This document shows positions 43,533 to 52,088 of a stretch of DNA of 64,000 nt, piece after piece. Both the position numbers and the translations under genes were made by a program. Below the pieces are notes generated by a model that saw only the letters and a list, made by a program, of their open reading frames with translations, did no database searches and was not told where the DNA came from. The number at the start of each line of letters is the position of its first letter. Position 1 is the stretch's first letter. Source of the DNA: Prevotella sp. (GTDB lineage Bacteria > Bacteroidota > Bacteroidia > Bacteroidales > Bacteroidaceae); assembly GCA_016901395.1 (NCBI GenBank), contig JAEAMQ010000012.1, forward strand, positions 1 to 64,000. Direction: 5' to 3'.

Positions 43533-43830
43533 GTCTGTATAAGCAGGAATCCCCAGCGACCCTGCAGCAACCCCTACCCTGGTCTCTTGGTTAGCCGGTT
43601 ATCGCCACCAATCGTCATCCCATAGGGTTTACACCTATATAATTATAGAGTAGTTCAGGAAAAATAATTGACAACCTACATAACAGCACAGCACCTTCGC
43701 TTCGCCATAATCAATACCATCACACTGTCTGCTGTCACCATCTCTGGAAAAACAATCCCGGGAGAATTAACATTTCTCTCAAACTTCGTTAATTCGTCCT
43801 AATTCGTGAGGAGCTGCGCAAGGATTTATG

Positions 43831-43838
43831 TACCTTTG
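43831..43838 (+). promoter_or_regulatory. -7 box of the PBP4 gene
   Basis: TACCTTTG, 27 nt before the TTG start at 43866. Confidence 0.7.
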
Positions 43839-43865
43839 TAGATACACTAAATAAAGTATAGTATT

Positions 43866-45107
43866 TTGAAACCGACACATACCCTTACCCATTGGATTGT
43901 TTTCTCATTAACTACCCTGTTCATCATGGGGTGTGGCAACCCTGAAAAGAAGACTGCACATATAGCCATCTCCACGACAAAATCGCGCGATACCATCATC
44001 GACGGTGCCTTGCGCCAACGTCTCAGCGATTTTGCAGCGGCCCCACGTGCCCGCGGACAGTTTGGCTTCTATGTCTATGACCTCACCGCCGACAAGCCGG
44101 TCTATGGGGTCAACGAGCATCAAGCCCTGCCCTCGGCATCGTGCATGAAACTGCTGAGTGGTGTGGCGGGAATCCATCTGTTGGGACCCAAGCATCTATA
44201 CTATTCCACGATATACACCCGTGGGCAAATCAGCGGTGACACCCTCCATGGAGACATTGCCTTCAAGGCAGACCTCGACCCACAATTGCAGGGCGCAGAC
44301 CTGACCATGTTTGCCCAGGCCTTGAAGCGCAAGGGCATTCGGAAGTTTGATGGTCGGCTATATGTTGACCTGCTGTTACAAGAGCCTGTGAGGAGTGAAC
44401 CTCATTGGTATCCCTGGGACTTGAGTTTCTCACGCTATGGAGTGCTCTACAAGGGGGCACCCCGGGTAGCAAAGGAACTGAAGGCCGCCCTCCGCAACCA
44501 AGGCATCAGCGTAGCCGACAGCCAAGTGGTCATGGGGCGTGTTCCCCGCGGATCACAGGGTGTTTTCCGCTACTACAGGTCAATAGACCGTGTGACACGG
44601 CGGATGTGGAAAAACAGTTCGAACACACAAGCGACCTCATTACTCTACACCATCGGCCATCATGTTGACCCCAAGGCAGAGCCCACCAAGGCGGGTGTGG
44701 CCTACCTGCGTGCATTCATGCGTGACAGTCTCGGGCTCAAAGACACCTCATTGGTCATCCATGACGCCTGTGGACTATGCACACACAATCATCTTTCACC
44801 GGCAGCCCTTACCACAGTCCTGCGATATGGGTATCACCACAAGCCCATTTATCACATGCTCTATAACGAACTGTCCATCGCAGGAGTGGACGGCACGCTG
44901 CGTATTGAGATGGCAGGGCAAAAGACACGAGGCCGCATCCGCGCCAAGACCGGCACCCTGTCTCATCCCTACGGCATCAGTTCGCTGGCCGGATATTGCA
45001 AGGGCACCAACGGACACATGCTGGCCTTTGCCATCATGGATAGCGAGATGTCTGTGCTCGACGCTCGTGTGCTCCAACGGAAACTTTGCGAGGCACTTGT
45101 TGAATGA
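43866..45107 (+). CDS. D-Ala-D-Ala carboxypeptidase/endopeptidase, PBP4 family (S13), lipoprotein
   Basis: 413 residues. The start is TTG at 43866, because no ATG precedes the signal peptide MKPTHTLTHWIVFSLTTLFIMGC, which ends in the lipobox IMG-C. It trims or cuts peptidoglycan cross-links in the periplasm. Active-site motifs are SCMK (Ser92, Lys95), SSN (251-253) and KTG (361-363). DLSFSRYGVLYKGAP and the SIAGVDGTLR block are typical of DacB. It is somewhat shorter than E. coli PBP4, with reduced inserted domains. It is a candidate source of turnover products for the MurNAc cluster. Confidence 0.92.
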   Translation: MKPTHTLTHWIVFSLTTLFIMGCGNPEKKTAHIAISTTKSRDTIIDGALRQRLSDFAAAPRARGQFGFYVYDLTADKPVYGVNEHQALPSASCMKLLSGVAGIHLLGPKHLYYSTIYTRGQISGDTLHGDIAFKADLDPQLQGADLTMFAQALKRKGIRKFDGRLYVDLLLQEPVRSEPHWYPWDLSFSRYGVLYKGAPRVAKELKAALRNQGISVADSQVVMGRVPRGSQGVFRYYRSIDRVTRRMWKNSSNTQATSLLYTIGHHVDPKAEPTKAGVAYLRAFMRDSLGLKDTSLVIHDACGLCTHNHLSPAALTTVLRYGYHHKPIYHMLYNELSIAGVDGTLRIEMAGQKTRGRIRAKTGTLSHPYGISSLAGYCKGTNGHMLAFAIMDSEMSVLDARVLQRKLCEALVE

Positions 45108-45534
45108 GCAAAAATCCTATCTCGCACAGGCCATCCGCGCATAAGACTTTCTGTGTGGATCGCAGGAAACAGATGCTCCACTAACATTCTCCTTCTCTGT
45201 GTTTCTGGCGAGAGGGGGTATGATATAAATCCACGAAGGAGAGCCGGCACAACCTCCATGGCAGCGGATGACACCTGGTGCCTGGCCCACTCCCGATGAA
45301 GGGGGTGTGCTGTTTGTTGAGGGAGATTGGCAACAATAATGGGAATTGTATTGACCCAACAACAAGATTAAGACGACTTACCCCAGATGAGATTTCATGG
45401 AAAACGAGGATCTGCCCACTTATGACGGCATCTGAGAGGTTCGGGGGTTCTCTCAATATGTCGTGTTTTTTCAACAATATCACGCGCTTTTTTATTCTCA
45501 CGTGAGTCGTAAAAAACATTGTTTTCTCCCTTCA
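45108..45534. other. Gene-free interval after PBP4
   Basis: No supported gene. It leads into the dispersed element; CTTCTGTGCAAGTG-like or AmpG-like remnants were looked for and not found. Confidence 0.4.
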
Positions 45535-45780
45535 AAGATGAAATCGTCGGGCCATTTCAGCCCTATAGGTGAGGCAAATCACGTTTTTAAGGGTGCTTTT
45601 TGGCATTTTTTCGCAGCCAAAAGGCCCAAATCGTCGTGCAATAAGGTACTAATCGCGGTGCGATTAGATAGTATTCGTCTTGCCTTTCGATAGTAATCGC
45701 AAAACCATCATTTGTCAACATATTACAAGATACTGATTATCAGCCAATTGATTTTAGCCATTTTTTGCTCCTTTTTCGGC
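45535..45780. repeat. Dispersed 22-bp-array element, copy 3
   Basis: The core 45639-45699 reads CAATAA-GGTAC-TAATCG, CGATTA-GATAG-TATTCG, CCTTTC-GATAG-TAATCG in 22-bp register (45639, 45661, 45683). The left flank shares GAAATCGTCG and AGCCAAAAGGCCCAAATCG with copy 2, and the tail shares CCATCATTTGT...TGATTATCAGCC. Drift in the half-sites hits one arm at a time. Confidence 0.85.
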
Positions 45781-46017
45781 ATTGTCGTACACGTTTTCCT
45801 TCCACGCCTTTGTTTCTAAGCTCTTTGTTCAAATTCTTTCAACAAGAATTTACGAGTCGTTCATCTACTGGGAGGAATAGTCCAAAGAAGTTTCCTTCCC
45901 CTCATCACCTGTCAGATTTTCAAGCAACTCTTCTGATGCTACTTCCACAAATCTGCATCAGACCACGCACAAATCCTTTTACAGTCCTATCAAAAAACGC
46001 CCCCACCCACTCCCCGT

Positions 46018-46180
46018 GATACCATTCGGAAAGTCCGTAGCAGCCAAGGAGATACCTCATGCTATCATTTGTGAGGTTCGTAGCAGTAGCAAGACGCTGC
46101 GTAATGCAATTTGAGGGGGATATAGCGGGAGCGCCCTACCCTGTGATACCATCCGAGAAGCTCGCAATAGTATGGGATGG
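46018..46180. repeat. 42-43-bp degenerate tandem array, four units
   Basis: Aligned landmarks at 46024, 46067, 46109 and 46151 give spacings of 43, 42 and 42 bp. The shared pattern is CCATTCGGAAAGTCCGTAGC with drift. No gene lies in 45781-46375. Confidence 0.6.
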
Positions 46181-46375
46181 GCAGGGGTCCGCACGATTGG
46201 CAGGCTGCTGGCAGACCGCTACGAAATCAAAATCTGCCGTATGGTTTCCGTCTCGTCTGTTACCCCCGTTGTTTCACAATGATGATGGCGCAAGCCAAAT
46301 CGTGCGTTCACGGCGTGTGTCCTCCAAATAGCGAATATGGCGAGGGAGTATTCCCCCGCCATCAGGCCCCGTCTT

Positions 46376-48250
46376 TTAGAATACCATCTCCACACCACCC
46401 ATGAAGGTGGCGCGGGGCATGGGAAATCCGGCGTTGATCTCATAGCGCTGAGCCAGCAGGTTGTCGCCACGCACCCACAGGCGCAGGTTTTTCAGGAGTT
46501 GATAGCCCACGGTGGCGTTGAGCAGACAGAAACTCTCCTGGGTCTCGGTCGTGCCCACGGCGGTGTAGAGTCCGGCGATATACTGCAGTCCGGCGTTGGC
46601 GCTCCATCGTCCGTTGGTGTAGGTGGCACCGGCAAAGCCTTTGTATTCGGGCGCGGCAATGACAGGATGCTCCATGTGGAGCCACGAGTGGTTGGTGGTG
46701 AGACTCCAGTGAGGGTTGAGGCGGTAGGCGGCCTCCAGTTCCAGACCATAGTTTTCCACTGCACCGGTATTCACATTGCGCGGCCTACCGTCCTGCATCA
46801 CGGTCTGAATCATGTTGTCGCCCTTGAGATAATAGGCGTTGATACTGTAGCGCAGGCGTCCGCCGACGAGTTTCTGACTCCACGCCAGCTCATAGTTCAT
46901 GAGTCGTTCGGGCTGCAGGTCGGTGTTTGAGGGTGGATACAGATACAGTTCGCGCATGGTGGGATTGCGAAATCCCTTGCTCACGGTGGCCTTCAGTTCG
47001 CCCGTCGCCATCGGTCTCACCACGAGTCCGGTCTGCGGAATCCATTCGCTGCCGGTCACGGAGTGGTGGTCCCAGCGCAGTCCGGCGTCGACGGTGAGCC
47101 ATCGGGCGAGGTCCTGTCGGATGTCCACATAGCCCGCTATCTCGTTGCGATGAGATGTTCCGCTCTGCTTGTTGGATGTATCGAGCGTCTCGCCGGTCTC
47201 GATGGAGGTGTAGTAGGCGCGGCCATAGATATGCTGATAGTCGATGCCCACAGTGGTGCGGTTGCCTGCAAAGAGCTGTGCGCTCTGATACCACGACACG
47301 CCTATAAGGGCGTCGTTGGATCGGAAGTAGCGTTGTTGCGGCTGGGTGGGGTCGGTGGTGCCGTCGTTGATTTTGTGGTTTCCGAAGTTGTCATACACGC
47401 TCAGTGCACCGCTCGTGCGGCCGTAGTGGTTTTCAAGGGCGGCCGACACTGCCCCGCGGGTGATCCACTGGCGTGCACCATAGAGCGGAGCCGACACCGT
47501 ACCGGGGTTGGAGGCGTTGAAATGGGTGAGGTCGGCGTCTACATACGCATTCCAATGGGCGTTGAATGCATAGCCTATTTTGGCAAAACCGCCATATTGT
47601 TCAAACCCCATCTGTGGGCGATGATTGTCGCTCCGGCCATACTGCAAGGCCACGGTGCTCGAAAATCTGCCCTTGCGGATCTGGTTGCTCACCTCGCTTT
47701 GGAACGTGCCGTAGCTTCCGGCGCCGAGGTTGAGCTGCGTCTTGATGCCGTCGCGGTGCATGCCCCGCGTGACGATATTGATGACGCCGCCCATCGCATT
47801 AGACCCATAGAGCATGGATGCCGGACCGCGCAACACCTCCACACGGTCGGCCATGAGGGTCTGATAACTATCGGCTATGGGGTGTCCGAAGATGCCCTGA
47901 TACTGCGGATGGCCATCGATGAGCACGAGAAGCTGGCCCGCTCCTCCGGAGATACCACGCATATTGATGCCGCCCGCAGCTCCGCCCGACACGCCATAAC
48001 CCATCATCGAGCGCGACGTGAGGAAGAGTCCGGGCACCTGTTGCATCAGCGTGGGCAACACATTCTGCTGTTCGTTTTGCGTGAGGGTGCCCCTGTCGAT
48101 GACGGAGACGGTGTTGGGGAGATGACGAATGTCGGTGGCTTGGCGTGTGCCCGTAACCACCACGTTACCCAAGGCGACCACGGAGTCACTTTGGGCACAT
48201 AGGTTCAAAGATGCTCCCAGCAGCGGGAGCATCAGCGTTAGTTTTTTCAT
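46376..48250 (-). CDS. TonB-dependent outer-membrane receptor, BtuB-like
   Basis: 624 residues with signal peptide MKKLTLMLPLLGASLNLCAQ. The plug domain (about 30-150) opens with NVVVTGTRQATDIRHLPNTV and contains RVEVLRGPASMLYGSNAMGGVINIVT. A 22-strand barrel follows and ends in Phe (GGVEMVF). There is no N-terminal carboxypeptidase-like extension, so it is not SusC but a receptor of the BtuB/siderophore class. It is third in an operon with an ECF S component (28 nt upstream). The pair suggests import of a vitamin, metal chelate or heme-like compound; no cobalamin riboswitch was found. Confidence 0.9.
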   Translation of the reverse strand: MKKLTLMLPLLGASLNLCAQSDSVVALGNVVVTGTRQATDIRHLPNTVSVIDRGTLTQNEQQNVLPTLMQQVPGLFLTSRSMMGYGVSGGAAGGINMRGISGGAGQLLVLIDGHPQYQGIFGHPIADSYQTLMADRVEVLRGPASMLYGSNAMGGVINIVTRGMHRDGIKTQLNLGAGSYGTFQSEVSNQIRKGRFSSTVALQYGRSDNHRPQMGFEQYGGFAKIGYAFNAHWNAYVDADLTHFNASNPGTVSAPLYGARQWITRGAVSAALENHYGRTSGALSVYDNFGNHKINDGTTDPTQPQQRYFRSNDALIGVSWYQSAQLFAGNRTTVGIDYQHIYGRAYYTSIETGETLDTSNKQSGTSHRNEIAGYVDIRQDLARWLTVDAGLRWDHHSVTGSEWIPQTGLVVRPMATGELKATVSKGFRNPTMRELYLYPPSNTDLQPERLMNYELAWSQKLVGGRLRYSINAYYLKGDNMIQTVMQDGRPRNVNTGAVENYGLELEAAYRLNPHWSLTTNHSWLHMEHPVIAAPEYKGFAGATYTNGRWSANAGLQYIAGLYTAVGTTETQESFCLLNATVGYQLLKNLRLWVRGDNLLAQRYEINAGFPMPRATFMGGVEMVF

Positions 48251-48278
48251 GAGAATTGGAATGAGTGGGAAGGGTGAC

Positions 48279-48788
48279 TTAATTTTTGAGCAATCTATTC
48301 AGGATAAACCAGCAACCGACAATCTGCAAGGCTATGCCCGGCAGTCCGATGCGCACGTCCTGCAGTGCAGCGGAGAGGCTTCCGGTCAGCGCCCACTCTG
48401 CGATGCCACCCACAAACTGATAAAACACCACTACGGCCAGGATGAGGGGCAGGGTAGCTTTGTGGGTCTTTTCGGCCACGAAAGCGGCGGCGAGGGCCAG
48501 CAATACCGATTTGATGAGGATGATGGGCAGCATGGCAGCCATCGGCATGCCAAAGAGGGCGGAGTTGACGAGCGGTGAGAACACGGCGGTGAGGAGTCCC
48601 ACTCGCCATCCGAATTTCCACGCGGCGATGAGCGTGAAGAAGTAGATGGGTAGGAATATGAAGCCGCCCTGCGGGATGAGGTGGCAGAGCTGAGGCAGCA
48701 AGATGTTGCCCACCACGAAAGCCGCAGCCCATAGATAGGTCTTGCTCTCAGTGAATGATAGTCTGTAGAGTACTGTTGTCGATTCCAT
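48279..48788 (-). CDS. ECF transporter S component-like membrane protein
   Basis: 169 residues with five or six hydrophobic segments (VVGNILLPQLCHLIPQGG, FIFLPIYFFTLIAAWKFGW, LPIILIKSVLLALAAAF, LILAVVVFYQFVGGIAEWAL). The layout and the Pro/Gly-rich loop after helix 2 fit ECF substrate-binding S components, which bind a vitamin and dock on a shared energising module not encoded here. It sits between DUF1893 and the TonB receptor, so outer- and inner-membrane steps for one ligand are probably paired. Confidence 0.78.
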   Translation of the reverse strand: MESTTVLYRLSFTESKTYLWAAAFVVGNILLPQLCHLIPQGGFIFLPIYFFTLIAAWKFGWRVGLLTAVFSPLVNSALFGMPMAAMLPIILIKSVLLALAAAFVAEKTHKATLPLILAVVVFYQFVGGIAEWALTGSLSAALQDVRIGLPGIALQIVGCWFILNRLLKN

Positions 48789-48829
48789 AAGTCTATTGTT
48801 GATGATTGTTTTTGAATTATTTTTTATTA

Positions 48830-48945
48830 TTTGTTCAATAATCGTTGATTACCTAAAGCATTATCTTTTATTGTTTATTCTTTTATTATTTATTGCCTCA
48901 AGCGTTATCGTTTATTGTTTATTCTTTAATGTTTATTCCCCCCAT
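48830..48945. repeat. AT-rich repeat of about 43 bp, two units
   Basis: AGCATTATCTTTTATTGTTTATTC at 48858 recurs as AGCGTTATCGTTTATTG then TTTATTC at 48901, 43 bp later. The composition recalls the 35183 array read on the other strand. Confidence 0.5.
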
Positions 48946-49363
48946 TCTTGCTTTTGAAGTGTTCGAAGAGCATCTCCACCACTTCACCGGCGGTCTTGGC
49001 GGGAGCAACAATCTGTTCCAACGGACAACGCTCGTCGCCCTCGGCAATGATGATCTGGTCTACCAATGTGCCACAGGAATAGCGCATTCCAGCCGCGTCG
49101 AGCAAGGGCAGGGCCGCCCGACTCAGCACGTCGGCATAGACATCGGCAACACCTCCCACCACCATCATGCCTGCGGCAGCCTTGCCCACCACCTTGTCGG
49201 CGATGGTTGCGCCCCGCAATGTCTCCGGTTCTTCTTGCAGCAGGTCCTCCAGATCGCGTACGCCCGCCTTCCAAAACGTGCGCACACGACCTTGCCCGTC
49301 GCGCAAAACCAGCGAGCATTTTTCCCGATGGAGGGTGTCTATCAACTTTTCCATTGTCATCAT
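48926..49363 (-). CDS. DUF1893 protein
   Basis: 145 residues. Start candidates are ATGs at 49363, 49360 and 49354; the -7 box at 49366-49373 is so close that the inner ATG (MEKLIDTLHREKCSLVLRD) is the more likely one. DUF1893 proteins have a cytidine-deaminase-like fold. Visible features are IADKVVGKAAAGMMVVGGVA and a Cys in YSCGTLVDQIIIAEGDERCP. The function is unknown. As the first gene before the S component and receptor, it may modify the imported ligand. Confidence 0.82.
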   Translation of the reverse strand: MMTMEKLIDTLHREKCSLVLRDGQGRVRTFWKAGVRDLEDLLQEEPETLRGATIADKVVGKAAAGMMVVGGVADVYADVLSRAALPLLDAAGMRYSCGTLVDQIIIAEGDERCPLEQIVAPAKTAGEVVEMLFEHFKSKNGGNKH

Positions 49364-49365
49364 TG

Positions 49366-49373
49366 CAAACTTA
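49366..49373 (-). promoter_or_regulatory. -7 box of the DUF1893-ECF-TonB operon
   Basis: TAAGTTTG on the minus strand; transcription would start within a few bases of the start codons, so the mRNA may be nearly leaderless. Confidence 0.6.
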
Positions 49374-49499
49374 CGAATAAACCACGAAATATGGAAGAAA
49401 TGACGAATTTATTTTATTCCCTCTTTCCATCCATGTGTTTGGATAAGGATTTTTTGACGAAACATCTGCAGAAAAGGGGCGAAAGCGCCATAAATTGCC

Positions 49500-49507
49500 T
49501 AACTTTG
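49500..49507 (+). promoter_or_regulatory. -7 box of the second Sel1 gene
   Basis: TAACTTTG, 25 nt before the ATG at 49533. Confidence 0.65.
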
Positions 49508-49532
49508 CCCGTGAAACTCAATCCTGTTGACG

Positions 49533-49877
49533 ATGAATAGCTTATGGAAATCGTTCTTCGGTTTTGCCGAAGACAACCCCAACGAGACCTACGAGGAAGC
49601 CGTGGAACGGGCCAAACGCCTGCTCGCGGAGCACAACTATGAGGATGCCTGCCGTGTGCTGAAATATGCGGAACGGCAAAATCATGCCGAGGCGATGTAC
49701 TGTCTGGCCCAGTGTTATTGGGACGGGACGGGCGTTCGCGAGGACGCAGGCCGTGCAATTGCGCTGTGGCGGAAGTCGGCCAAGCTGGGATTTGAACCGG
49801 CCGTGAGGCGTTCGGAGGAGCTGAGAGCAGCCAAAGCACAATGTGAGAAGGAGGCCCGGAAGCCCGAGGAAGAATAA
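49533..49877 (+). CDS. Small Sel1-repeat protein, 114 residues
   Basis: Starts MNSLWKSFFGFAEDNPNETY and carries a helical pair (YEEAVERAKRLLAEHNYEDA) then one good Sel1 repeat, AEAMYCLAQCYWDGTGVREDAG followed by RAIALWRKSAKLGFEPA. The Lys/Glu-rich tail is disordered. It has no signal peptide. An ATG at 49533 is preferred over TTG at 49527. A decayed sialidase-like gene lies 12 nt downstream. Confidence 0.82.
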   Translation: MNSLWKSFFGFAEDNPNETYEEAVERAKRLLAEHNYEDACRVLKYAERQNHAEAMYCLAQCYWDGTGVREDAGRAIALWRKSAKLGFEPAVRRSEELRAAKAQCEKEARKPEEE

Positions 49878-49888
49878 AAGGAAAACGG

Positions 49889-50401
49889 ATGGAGGACGGA
49901 ACGATAGCCGCCCTGACGCACATCGCCATCATGTAGACGATGCTCCTGTGCTGTCATGCGGTGTCGGCCCAACTGCGGGTGATGCCTGACCTCTATGACG
50001 AAACCAATCTGAACACGCTCGGTCTCACCCCGAAGGCGGGCACAGAGACTTTCACCGTGTTCAGTCTGACAGCGGAAACCGACCATTACAGCAACGGATG
50101 CGCCATCGCGGAATACCGCGGACGACTCTACGGCATGTGGCAAAGCAGTCACGCGGACGAGGACATGCCCAGCACTCGGCAGAAGCAATGCGCCGGAAAT
50201 GTGGCCGACAGCCTGATGTTTATCGTAGGATGTCCGGTAAATGAAAAGCTCCGTCAGCCCCTCGTGTTGTCGTTGAGCCGCGACGGAAAAGCCAAGCAGG
50301 CAGGATAAAGTTACCCCAAAGCCTGTGTGTCGGGAAAGATATTGTATGTGGTCTATGCCACCAACAAGGAAGATGTGCGACTCACCCGAATCCCTTTCTG
50401 A
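49889..50401 (+). pseudogene. Remnant of a sialidase-like (BNR-type) exported protein
   Basis: One continuous frame holds MEDGTIAALTHIAIM, a TAG at 49934, then MLLCCHAVSAQ (signal-peptide end) and DHYSNGCAIAEYRGRLYGMWQSS, the N-terminal part of an exo-sialidase-like propeller. After a short unrelated stretch comes a TAA at 50306, then SYPKACVSGKILYVVYATNKEDVRLTRIPF, the usual C-terminal end of the same family. Intact relatives are about 400 residues, so some 250 residues of the middle are missing. Two nonsense codons plus an internal deletion mark it as dead. Confidence 0.75.
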
Positions 50402-50440
50402 TTCGGGGCTACCCTTATAAATGACGTAATGACGGTGGGA

Positions 50441-50818
50441 TTACACCTCTGAGGCGATGCACTCTATCTCCACGCGTGCATTCTTCGGCAGCGTCTTGAC
50501 AGCTACCGCCGACCTTGCGGGGAACGGCTGGGCAAAGAATTCGGCATAGACCTCGTTCATCTCGGCGAAATCGGCCATGTCAGCGAGAAAGACAGTGGTC
50601 TTCACCACCTGGCTCATCGTGAGTCCTTCGGCTTCAAGTATGTGTTTTATGTTGGTGAGGCTCTGGCGGGTAAGTTCCTTGATGCCGCCCTCGGCGAAGG
50701 TGCCTGTGGCCGGAACGACGGGCAGCTGACCGCTTACAAATACGAGGTTTCCGGCGTGAATGGCCTGACTATAAGGGCCGATGGCAGCGGGTGCCTTCTC
50801 TGTGTTGATTGCGTTCAT
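50441..50818 (-). CDS. ridA: RidA family enamine/imine deaminase
   Basis: 125 residues, trimeric YjgF fold. RidA hydrolyses reactive 2-aminoacrylate and related imines, protecting PLP enzymes. The signature is present: AINTEKAPAAIGPYSQAIHA at the N-terminus, FVSGQLPV, and FPARSAVAVKTLPKNARVEI with the catalytic Arg, followed by ECIASEV. It is monocistronic. Confidence 0.95.
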   Translation of the reverse strand: MNAINTEKAPAAIGPYSQAIHAGNLVFVSGQLPVVPATGTFAEGGIKELTRQSLTNIKHILEAEGLTMSQVVKTTVFLADMADFAEMNEVYAEFFAQPFPARSAVAVKTLPKNARVEIECIASEV

Positions 50819-50849
50819 AATCTATTGTTTATGGGATAAAATAATAGTG

Positions 50850-50857
50850 CAAATGTA
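50850..50857 (-). promoter_or_regulatory. -7 box of ridA
   Basis: TACATTTG on the minus strand, 32 nt before the ATG. Confidence 0.65.
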
Positions 50858-50932
50858 ATAAAATGATTTGAGAAGCATCCTTCTTTCCTTTAAAAAGTGG
50901 GGTTGAGACCTATGGATTTAAGGAAATATGTT

Positions 50933-50940
50933 TAAATTTG
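50933..50940 (+). promoter_or_regulatory. -7 box of the PrsW gene
   Basis: TAAATTTG; the ATG at 50961 is 21 nt downstream, which excludes the earlier ATG at 50928. Confidence 0.7.
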
Positions 50941-50960
50941 CCACTATAAAACAGCAAACG

Positions 50961-51986
50961 ATGATTTATGTGATCAGAAACGACCACGAATATGGTCCGT
51001 ATGCCGAGGACCTCGTGGCGAAATATGTGGAAGACGGCAAGTTGCTCATGCACGACCGCGCACGTCATGCCGAGACGGGTGAGGAAGGAACGGTGGAGGA
51101 TTTCCTTGAGCGGCGTGGACTGAAACCGCGTGTTCGCGACAAGGGCACGCTGGGCGAGCAGCTGCGGGCCATCGGTTCGGAGTTTATTTTCCCGCGTGAG
51201 GACATGACGCGCCATAGCTGGATGCAGGACAAACACCTGCTGGTGCTGGCCATCGTGGGTCTCTCGCTGTCGGTGTTGATGCTGTTGCCGGTGGGCGGTT
51301 ACTTAGTGTTCTATGCCGTTTCGCTCTATTTCGCGGTTATCTGGGGATTGTTTTTCTACTATCTTTTCCGCACGCGACAGGTGAATGTACGCACCACGGT
51401 GTCGGTGTTTTTCCTCACACAGCTGGCCGTTTTCATCATTTTCTCCGGACTCAACCGACTCAATTTCTTCTATATCTTCACCGAAATGTCGTTCCCGATC
51501 AATATTCTCGGGTTCACACTCGGCGTGGGACTTACCGAGGAGTTTGTGAAAATGCTGCCCCTGCTGTTCCTCGTGCGCCGCACCAAAGAACCGCTACTGC
51601 CCCAGACGCTGGTTTACTACGGACTGATGTCGGGCATTGCCTTCGGTGTTTTCGAGGGCGTGCAGTATCAGACCACGGTCAACACGCAGGCCGACTATAC
51701 CACAGCCTTCCTGCTCAACATCGCGCGCCTCACGTCCATGCCCTTCCTTCACGCCCTCTGGGGTGGCATCTGCGGCTATTTTGTGGGCTTTGCCCATCTC
51801 TATCCACGCTATCGCAAATCGCTCTATGTGCTAGCCCTCGCCATCCCTGCGGTGCTCCACGGCCTCTACGACTCGTTTGCGTCGGTCACCTATCTGCTCT
51901 CGCTGGCCATTGCTTTCGGCAGCGTGCTTGTCCTGATGACCTATCTCAGCAAGAGCAATCGCTTCCGCGAGCGGCTGCGCCAATAG
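50961..51986 (+). CDS. PrsW-type intramembrane metalloprotease with GYF_2-like N-terminus
   Basis: 341 residues. The first 50 (MIYVIRNDHEYGPYAEDLVA, then LLMHDRARH) form a GYF_2-like domain, a cytoplasmic protein-binding module. About eight hydrophobic segments follow. PrsW motifs are LTEEFVKMLP (two Glu), GVFEGVQY and FLHALWGGICGY, and a final H in AVLHGLYD. In Bacillus, PrsW cleaves an anti-sigma factor; here the substrate is unknown and no anti-sigma gene is adjacent. Confidence 0.88.
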   Translation: MIYVIRNDHEYGPYAEDLVAKYVEDGKLLMHDRARHAETGEEGTVEDFLERRGLKPRVRDKGTLGEQLRAIGSEFIFPREDMTRHSWMQDKHLLVLAIVGLSLSVLMLLPVGGYLVFYAVSLYFAVIWGLFFYYLFRTRQVNVRTTVSVFFLTQLAVFIIFSGLNRLNFFYIFTEMSFPINILGFTLGVGLTEEFVKMLPLLFLVRRTKEPLLPQTLVYYGLMSGIAFGVFEGVQYQTTVNTQADYTTAFLLNIARLTSMPFLHALWGGICGYFVGFAHLYPRYRKSLYVLALAIPAVLHGLYDSFASVTYLLSLAIAFGSVLVLMTYLSKSNRFRERLRQ

Positions 51987-51999
51987 TCCCATCGCGGTG

Positions 52000-52087
52000 T
52001 TACCAAGCCCTGGTAATCCCGTTACCACCATTTGGTAACACCATTACCACGGTTTGGTAATTCCGTTATCAAGCCTTGGGACTCCTG
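52000..52087. repeat. 22-bp array, four units with perfect alternating half-sites
   Basis: Units at 52000, 52022, 52044 and 52066. The first three are TTACCA-N5-TGGTAA separated by 5 bp, so half-sites alternate every 11 bp; the fourth is decayed (TTATCA-AGCCT-TGGGAC). It fills the gap between the convergent PrsW and DUF169 genes. Confidence 0.92.
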
Positions 52088-52088
52088 C

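Noticed and set aside
45950-46375. Cobalamin riboswitch near the TonB receptor
   Set aside because: The segment lies at the 3' end of the operon, lacks the conserved B12-box, and is instead a degenerate 42-43-bp repeat.
47063-48202. 379-codon plus-strand frame inside the TonB receptor gene
   Set aside because: Antisense shadow; the receptor has complete plug and barrel motifs on the minus strand.
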